Below are positions 57,370 to 64,000 of a DNA stretch of 64,000 nucleotides, in pieces. The DNA lies in NCBI RefSeq assembly GCF_042477335.2, contig NC_091249.1:47352001-47416000 (forward strand). The letters run 5' to 3'. The DNA comes from Ovis canadensis. Lineage: Eukaryota > Chordata > Mammalia > Artiodactyla > Bovidae. Below the pieces are notes generated by a model. That model was given only the letters and a program-made list of their open reading frames with translations. It was not told the origin of the DNA and ran no database searches. The first letter of the stretch is position 1, and each line of letters starts with the position of its first letter. Made by a program: the position numbers and the translations under genes.

Positions 57370-58995
57370 CAGTATCCACTACGTATCAAAAGTATACTCA
57401 ATGTAAGAAAATTTAAGACATATACGCAGTCACTGCTCTCACATAACATATTTTAGTGGGGAAAAATAGGCAAATATTGAAAATTAAATATAAATTGAAT
57501 TTAGCTGTGTTATAAAGAAAAAAAACAAGAGTTGAGATAAGCTAACCATGAAAGGCCTCTTTGAAAAGTGTAATTTAAGTGAGACTTAAAAGGACAAGAA
57601 GGAATAAGCCATATAACGAGAGCGAAGAAAAGCATTTTAGGCAGTAGTAATAGTATGTAAAAAGGCTTTAATAAAGGAAAAAAGTTTGGCATGAGAAAAA
57701 AGAATTTGGCTGAAGGCTACTAAAGCAAGAGGATAGTGTTGGCAAAAAAAACAGAAGAGAATAGCATGTGACAGATAAGGTAGGGTTTTTGAACAACACA
57801 GTAAAGAGTGTAATGGAATGCCACCAATGAATTTTAAGTAGAGTAAAGGTATTGATATTTATGCTTTTAGGAGTATCACTATGACCACAGCCTTTTTAGA
57901 GAAAAGTCAAATGTGAAAAGTAGAAACAGGAGACATCAGAAACTAAGGCAAGAGCTGGCAGTCTGGATACAGGTGTCAGTCATGGAGATGGAGATAAATA
58001 ACACATTCACAGTATACCTGGGGGAATACATTGATAGATTTACTGATCAACTTGGAGAGCAAGGGAAAGAGAAGGAAAAGACAATTTCTGGGTTTCTGCT
58101 TGAGCAACTACATGGAAGAAGATGCCAATTAATAAGATGGGAAGACTCTAGTTGTGACAGGGGCATTACTGAAGAAAAAAAAAACCCAAATCTTAAAGAC
58201 CAAGATTCACAGGTCAGGTAGAAAAGGAAGGATAAAGAAAGAACATTTCAAAGGAATAAAGAACAAAGTTAGGAAGTAAACTAGAAGAGACTGGTATCAA
58301 GAGAACAAAATAAAAGCAACTCAAAATGGAGGAAATGGTCACATGGTTGAACCTGCTGCTAAGAGGTCAAGTGAGATGATGATAAAGAAGTTTCCATTAT
58401 ATTTGATAACAGAATGGGTGCCACTTGAATCTTAGTAATAGCAGTTTCAGGGGGCAGTTGTGTCAGAAGTCATACAATGACTACAAGTGAAGGGGATCTA
58501 TGGTAATAAGAGAGATAATATGTATACACTTTTGAAAAGCTGAATGAGAATGAGAAGCAGAAAAACGGAATAACAGCTGGAAAAAACTGGGGGGTCAAAG
58601 CAGTATTTGGGATGTGAGACAGCAGAGCACTATTTTGTTCTGTTGGGAAAAGACAATAGAGAAGACAGAAGGCTAGAGAAGAAAAGCAAGGACAGGATTC
58701 AGACTAGCACTAAAGCCTTTGATAGGAAAGATGTTTCCTCAATAGTAAATAAGAGGAGAGAATAAGATGGGAGATTCACGACAGAGTGATGGAAGAATTT
58801 TGTTTGATTCTTTTTTTTAAATGACTTATGACACCATCAGTTGAGTGAGGATGAAAGAAGAGATGTGGGAAATTTGAGAAGAAAACAAATACTGGATTCA
58901 AGGAAGCTGAATAAAGGAACACAGCAGGAGGAGTAGACCTTCTGGAAGAGCTGAGCGAATAGCTTGGTAGTCCTCTGCCCAGAAAGCAGAAATGT
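57370..58995 (+). mobile_element. Ancient dispersed repeat, unassigned (copy 3)
   Basis: About 1.6 kb of purine-rich text. Landmarks: GTGAGACTTAAAAGGACAAG, GAGCGAAGAAAAGCATTTTA, GGAGACATCAGAAACTAAGG, TGCTGCTAAGAGGTCAAGTG, AGTAATAGCAGTTTCAGGGG. An open frame of 102 codons at 57913-58221 is part of it and shows no conserved motif. Confidence 0.5.
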
Positions 58996-59001
58996 GCTGC
59001 A

Positions 59002-59210
59002 CTATGCTTAGTCGCTCGGTCATGTCTGACACTTTGAGACCCCATGAACTGTACCCCGCCAGGCTCCTCTGTACATGAGGATTCTCTAGGCAAGAATACT
59101 AGAGTGGGTTGCCTTTCCCTTCTCCAGGGAATCTTCCCAACCCGTGATCAACCCCAGATCTCCAGCACTGCAGGCGGGTTCTTTACCATCTGAGCCACCA
59201 GGGAAACCCA
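59002..59210 (-). mobile_element. Bov-tA SINE, minus strand
   Basis: GCTTAGTCGCTCGGTCATG, AAGAATACTAGAGTGGGTTG, CTCCAGGGAATCTTCCCAAC, TTTACCATCTGAGCCACCAG and GGAAACCC at the head end. Confidence 0.9.
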
Positions 59211-59290
59211 ACAAAGTTGTCAAAACAATTATTTAAAGATACTGGAAACTGATCAAACACACAGAGAAGTATTTATTCAAGAAAAACTTG

Positions 59291-59425
59291 TGAGGGACTA
59301 CCGTGGTGTTCCAGTGGTTAAGATTCTGCACTTCCACTACCAGGGGTGCAGGCTCGATCCTTGGCTTAGGGAACTAGGATCCTGCATGTTGTGTGACCAG
59401 GAGAAACAACAACAGCAACAACTAC
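59291..59425 (+). mobile_element. CHR-type tRNA-derived SINE
   Basis: GAGGGACTACCGTGGTGTTC head, GGCTCGATCCTTGGCTTAGG B-box side, GGGAACTAGGATCCTGCATG, and a tail of ACAACAACAGCAACAAC. Confidence 0.85.
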
Positions 59426-59589
59426 TCAATCTCTGGTAAAAGTGAGCATCTAGCATTTTGGCCAGGGGCTATTTCTAGCCTGACCTCTGCCCTCTGTGAC
59501 TCATTTGTTCTATCAGTCTGTGAAGACAAAGAACTCGGCTGCCTGGACAGAGAGGGCTCTCTTTAATGAGAATTCCATGCCCATAAAAC

Positions 59590-62500
59590 CAGGCACAGGA
59601 GGGCCTAGAGGAGCTATCTCACGTTGAAGGTCAGAACAGCAGTGGTAAGGAGATACCCTTCGTCCAAGGTAAGGAGCAGTGACTGTGCTTTGCTGGAGCA
59701 GCCGTGAAGAGATACCCCACGTCCAAGGTAAGAGAAACCCAAGTAAGATGGTAGGTGTTGCAAGAGGGCATCAGAGGGCAGACACACTGAAATCATACTC
59801 ACAGAAAACTAGTCAATCTAATCACACTAGGACCACAGCCTTGTCTAACTCTATGAAACCAAGCCATGCCTGCGGGGCAACCCAAGCGGGCGGGTCATGT
59901 GGAGAGGTCTGACAGAATGTGGTCCACTGGAGAAGGGAATGGCAAGCCACTTCAGTATTCTTGCCTTGAGAACCCCATGAACAGTATGAAAAGGCAAAAT
60001 GGTAGGATACCAAAAGAGGAACTCCCCAGGTCATTAGGTACCCAATATCCTACTGGAGATGAGTGGAGAAATAACTCCAGAAAGAATGAAGGGATGGAGC
60101 CAAAGCAAAAACAGTACCCACTTGTGGATGTGACTGGTGATAGAAGCAAGATCTGATGCTGTAAAGAGCAATATTACATAGGAACCTGGATGTCAGGTCC
60201 ATGAATCAAGGCAAATTGGAAGTGGTCAAACAAGAGATGGCAAGGGTGGCCTAGACATTCTAGGAATCAGCAAACTAAAATGGACTGGAATGGGTGAATT
60301 TAACTCAGATGACCATTATATCTACTATTGCAGGCAGGAATCCATCAGAAGAAATGGAGTAGCCATCACGATCAACAAAAGAGTCTGAAACGCAGTACTT
60401 GGATGCAATCTCAAAAACGACAGAATGATCTCTGTTCATCTCCAAGCCAAACCATTCAACATCACAGTTATCCAAGTCTATGACCCAAGCAGTAACTCTG
60501 AAGAAACTGAAGTTGAACGGTTTTATGAAGACCTACAAGATCTTTTAGAACTAACACCCAAAAAAGATGTCCTTTTCATTATAGGGGACTGGAATGCAAA
60601 AGTAGGAAGTCAAGAAACACCAGGAGTAACAGGCAAATTTGGTGTTGGGATACGAAATGAAGCAGGGCAAAGACTAATAGAATTTTGCCAAGAAAATGCA
60701 CTGGTCATAGCAAACACCCTCTTCCAACAACACAAGAGAAGACTCTACACATGGACATCACGAGATGGTCAACGCCGAAATCAGATTGATTATATTCATT
60801 GCAGCCAAAGATGGAGAAGCTCTATACAGTCAACAAAAACAAGACCAGAAGCTGACTGTGGCTCAGATCATGAACTCCTTATTACCAAATTCAGACTTAA
60901 ATTGAACAAAGTAGGGAAAACTGCTAGACCATTCAGGTATGACCTAAATCAAACCCCTTATGATTATACAGTGGAAGTGAGAAATAGATTTAAGGGTCTA
61001 GATCTGATTGATAGAGTGCCTGATGAACTATGGAATGAGGTTCGTGACATTTTACAGGAGGCAGGGATCAAGACCATCCCCATGGAAAAGAAATGCAAAA
61101 AAGCAAAATGGCTGTCTGGGGAGGCCTTACAAATAGCTGTGAAAAGAAGAGAGGCGAAAAGCAAAGGAGAAAAGGAAAGATATAAGCATCTGAATGCAGA
61201 GTTCCAAAGAATAGCAACAAGAGATAAGAAAGCCTTCTTCAGCGATCAATGCAAAGAAATAGAGGAAAACAACAGAATGGGAAAGACTAGAGATCTCTTC
61301 AAGAAAATGAGAGATACCAAGGGAACATTTCATGCAAAGATGGGCTCGATAAAGGACAGAAATGGTCTGGACCTAACAGAAGCAGAAGGTATTAAGAAGA
61401 GGTGGCAAGAATACACAGAAGAACTGTACAAAAAAGACCTTCACGACCCAGATAATCATGATGGTGTGATCACTAACCTAGAGCCAGACATCTTGGAATG
61501 TGAAGTCAAGTGGGCCTTAGAAAGCATCACTATGAACAAAGCTAGTGGAGGTGATAGAATTCCAGTTGAGCTGTTTCAAATCCTGAAAGATGATGCTGTG
61601 AAAGTGCTGCACTCAATATGCCAGCAAATTTGGAAAACTCAGCAGTGGCCACAGGACTGGAAAAAGTCAGTTTTCATTCCAATCCCAAAGAAAGGCAATG
61701 CAAAAGAATGCTCAAACTACCGTACAATTGCACTCATTTCACACGCTAGTGAAGTAAGGCTCAAAATTCTCCAAGCCAGGCTTCAGCAATACGTGAACCA
61801 TGAACTCCCTGATGTTCAAGCTGGTTTCAGAAAAGGCAGAGGAAACAGAGATCAAACTGCCAACATCTGCTGGATCATCAAAAAAGCAAGAGAGTTTCAG
61901 AAAAACATCTATTTCTGCTTTATTGACTATGCCAAAGCCTTTGACTGTGTGCATCACAATAAACTGTGGAAAATTCTGAAAGAGATGGGAATACCAGACC
62001 ACTTGACCTGCCTCTTGAGAAATCTGTATGCAGGTCAGGAAGCAACAGTTAGAACTGGACATGGAACAACAGACTGGTTCCAAACAGGAAAAGGAGTACA
62101 TCAAGGCTGTATATTGCCACCCTGCTTATTTAACTTATATGCAGAGTACATCGTGAGAAACGCTGGACTGGAAGAAACACAAGCTGGAATCAAGATTGCC
62201 AGGAGAAATATCAATAACCTCAGATATGCAGATGACACCACCCTTATGGCAGAAAGTGAAGAGGAGCTAAAAAGCCTCTTGATGAAAGTGAAAGAGGAGA
62301 ACAAAAAAGTTGGCTTAAAGCTCAACATTCTTCAGAAAACGAAGATCATGGCTTCTGGTCCCATCACTTCATGGGAAATAGATGGGGAAACAGTAGAAAC
62401 AGTGTCAGACTTTATTTTTTTGGGCTCCAAAATCACTGCAGATGGTGACTGCAGTGATTTTAAAAGAAATTAAAAGACGCTTACTCCTTGGAAGAAATTT

Positions 62501-63007
62501 TATGACCAACCTAGATAGCATATTCAAAAGCAGAGACATTACTTTGCCGACTAAGGTCCGTCTAGTCAAGGCTATGGTTTTTCCTGTGGTCATGTATGGA
62601 TGTGAGAGTTGGACTGTGAAGAAGGCTGAGTGCTGAAGAATTGATGCTTTTGAACTGTGGTGTTGGAGAAGACTCTTGAGAGTCCCTTGGACTGCTAGGA
62701 GATCCAACCAGTCCATTCTGAAGGAGATCAACCCTGGGATTTCTTTGGAAGGAATGATGCTAAAGCTGAAGCTCCAGTACTTTGGCCACCTCATGCAAAG
62801 AGTTGACTTATTCTGATGCTGGGAGGGTTTGGGGGCAGGAGGCGAAGGGGACGACCGAGGATGAGATGGCTGGATGGCATCACGGACTCGATGGACGTGA
62901 GTCTGACTGAACTCTGGGAGATGGTGATGGACAGCGAGACCTGGTGTGCTGTGATTCATGGGGTCGCAAAGAGTCAGACACGACTCAGTGACTGATCTGA
63001 ACTGAAA
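59590..63007 (+). mobile_element. Near full-length BovB (RTE) element D
   Basis: Plus-strand BovB of about 3.4 kb: end of the modular leader (GGTAAGGAGATACCCTTCGT), endonuclease, reverse transcriptase and a 3' end with the short tail CTGATCTGAACTGAA. Its leader is truncated compared with copy B. It lies in a DMXL1 intron on the strand opposite to the gene and is followed at once by an L1 3' end. Confidence 0.92.
60180..62960 (+). pseudogene. BovB endonuclease/reverse transcriptase, largely open (copy D)
   Basis: The frame 60425-62473 is open for 682 codons. In order it carries the endonuclease (DWNAKVGS near residue 60, SDHELLI near 148), the linker (KKCKKAKWLSGEALQ), the polymerase fingers (SVFIPIPKKGNAKECSN), motif A (CFIDYAKAFDCVHH), motif B altered to GVHQGCILPP ([10 protein letters not shown] in copy B) and motif [11 protein letters not shown] near 600. 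Upstream the endonuclease N-terminus is split by small deletions near 60189 and 60250. Downstream an altered GCAGTGATTTTAAAAGAAATT segment near 62453 shifts the frame, a TGA sits at 62632-62634, and about 11 nt are missing near 62810. Probably inactive. Confidence 0.88.
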
Positions 63008-63605
63008 ACCAGAGACAAGCACGATTTGGAAGGATACATGTACCCCAATGTTCACTGCAGCACCATTTACAATAGCCAGGACATGGAAACAATCTAAGTA
63101 GTGTCTATCAATAGATGAAAGAAAGAATGATGTGCTGTGCATGTGTGTGTATATATAGCATTGAATTCTCACTCATAAAAAAGAATGAAATAATGCTGAA
63201 GATGGACCTAGAGATTTTCATAAGAAGTGAAGTCAAAAAGAGACAGACAAAGACAGAAAGACAGATACCATATGATATTACTCATGGATGAAATCTAAAA
63301 TATGATATAGATGAACTTATCTGTGAAACACAAACAGACTCATAGACATAGAAAATAGACTTGGGGTGGGGAATGGGACTTTAGGATTAGTGGATAGAAA
63401 CTATTATATAGAGAATGGGTAAACAATAAAGTTCTACTATATAGCACAGGGAACTACTGATATATTTAATATTCTGTGATAAACCGTAATGAAAAACATG
63501 AAGAAGAATGTAATATAACTGGATAACCTTGCTATAAAACAGGAATTAACACAACACTGTGAATCAACTATACTTCAATAAATTAAAAAAAATAATAACT
63601 CCATG
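63008..63605 (+). mobile_element. L1 3' end
   Basis: CATGTACCCCAATGTTCACT, ACCATTTACAATAGCCAGGA, ATATAGCACAGGGAACTACT, AACACTGTGAATCAACTATA and an A-rich tail. It starts right after BovB copy D. Confidence 0.8.
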
Positions 63606-63649
63606 CCCAGCAGCATTGTCATAAACAAGAGTCTTCAGCAGCAAACAAT

Positions 63650-63880
63650 TAGGGAAGGCCAACATCTCAGACAGGAAAGGATCTGCCTGTAATGAAGGAG
63701 ACCTGGGTTTGATCCCTGGGTGGGGAAGATCCCCTGGAGAAGAGAATGGCAACCCACTCCAGTTGCATCTGTTATTCTCGTCTGCAGAATTCCGTGGATA
63801 GAGGAGCCTGCTGGGTTATAGTCCATGGGGTTACAAAGAGTTGGATGGGACTGAGTGGACTAATACTTTCACATCTCAAC
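63650..63880 (+). mobile_element. Bov-tA SINE
   Basis: ATCTGCCTGTAATGAAGGAG, GTTTGATCCCTGGGTGGGG, GGCAACCCACTCCAGTTGCA, AGTCCATGGGGTTACAAAGA. A small insertion interrupts the middle (TTGCATCTGTTATTCTCGTC). The last 120 bp of the window hold nothing recognisable. Confidence 0.85.
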
Positions 63881-64000
63881 TAGCCTGTGTTAAACAGTGG
63901 AACAAAGGCAGACCAGCCAGAAATTTAACCAAATCCAGAAACAAGACAACTAAAGAAGGCCTTGATAATCAAGAATCATATAGTCAGCAAAAGGAACTAT

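Noticed and set aside
57913..58221. 102-codon plus-strand open frame as a possible small gene
   Set aside because: It lies wholly inside an ancient repeat with sister copies elsewhere in the window, and has no splice, promoter or domain evidence.
62405..63172. 255-codon minus-strand open frame
   Set aside because: It is the antisense shadow of the BovB 3' end and the adjoining L1; the same antisense peptide text appears opposite copy B (1749-2303).
1..64000. CRISPR arrays, operons, phage, plasmid or other prokaryotic systems
   Set aside because: No direct-repeat/spacer arrays, no clustered bacterial frames; the whole window is mammalian intron and intergenic DNA.

Overview
The window is nuclear DNA of a ruminant, most likely a bovid. 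It carries several BovB (RTE-type) retrotransposons ending in TGAAC-type tails, Bov-tA and BOV-A2 SINEs, CHR-type tRNA-derived SINEs and a young L1 of the cattle type. These lie among older mammalian repeats (MIR, ancient L1, hAT and Tigger-like DNA elements, a MaLR-like LTR). The sequence is AT-rich with short exons bounded by GT/AG. There is no prokaryotic organisation.

The only host gene I can support is the 3' part of DMXL1 (Dmx-like 1, rabconnectin-3 family), on the minus strand from about 57.15 kb down to about 10.46 kb. I placed fifteen phase-consistent coding exons by hand. They total 1821 nt and encode the last 606 residues plus the stop. They include a cassette of exactly 63 nt (21 residues) that I take to be alternative. 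Two more in-phase cassettes (51 nt and 18 nt) have good splice sites and are offered as candidates. The encoded part has an acidic linker, a helical region and a C-terminal set of WD40 repeats ending in ..KFML. The stop codon lies at 12379-12381, and a roughly 1.9 kb 3' UTR runs to a poly(A) signal at 10472-10477.

Layout. 1-8.6 kb: repeat-dense intergenic DNA downstream of DMXL1, with three BovB copies, an orphan L1 5' end, a second leader-like segment and a G20 tract. 8.6-10.45 kb: old intergenic sequence. 10.45-57.15 kb: DMXL1, whose introns hold all the other repeats, including an L1 with a perfect 13-bp target-site duplication at 28.75-30.97 kb. 57.15-64 kb: the next DMXL1 intron, filled by an ancient dispersed repeat, SINEs and a nearly full-length BovB (59.6-63.0 kb) followed by an L1 tail.

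The best leads are a 96-bp direct duplication that copies the end of one DMXL1 exon plus its splice donor and flanks another exon; three small in-phase cassette exons; a closely related pair of BovB elements in inverted orientation enclosing the 3' part of DMXL1; long perfect inverted repeats in introns; and BovB leaders built from short repeated modules. I found no undescribed gene system. Repeat family names come from recognition, not from a library search.
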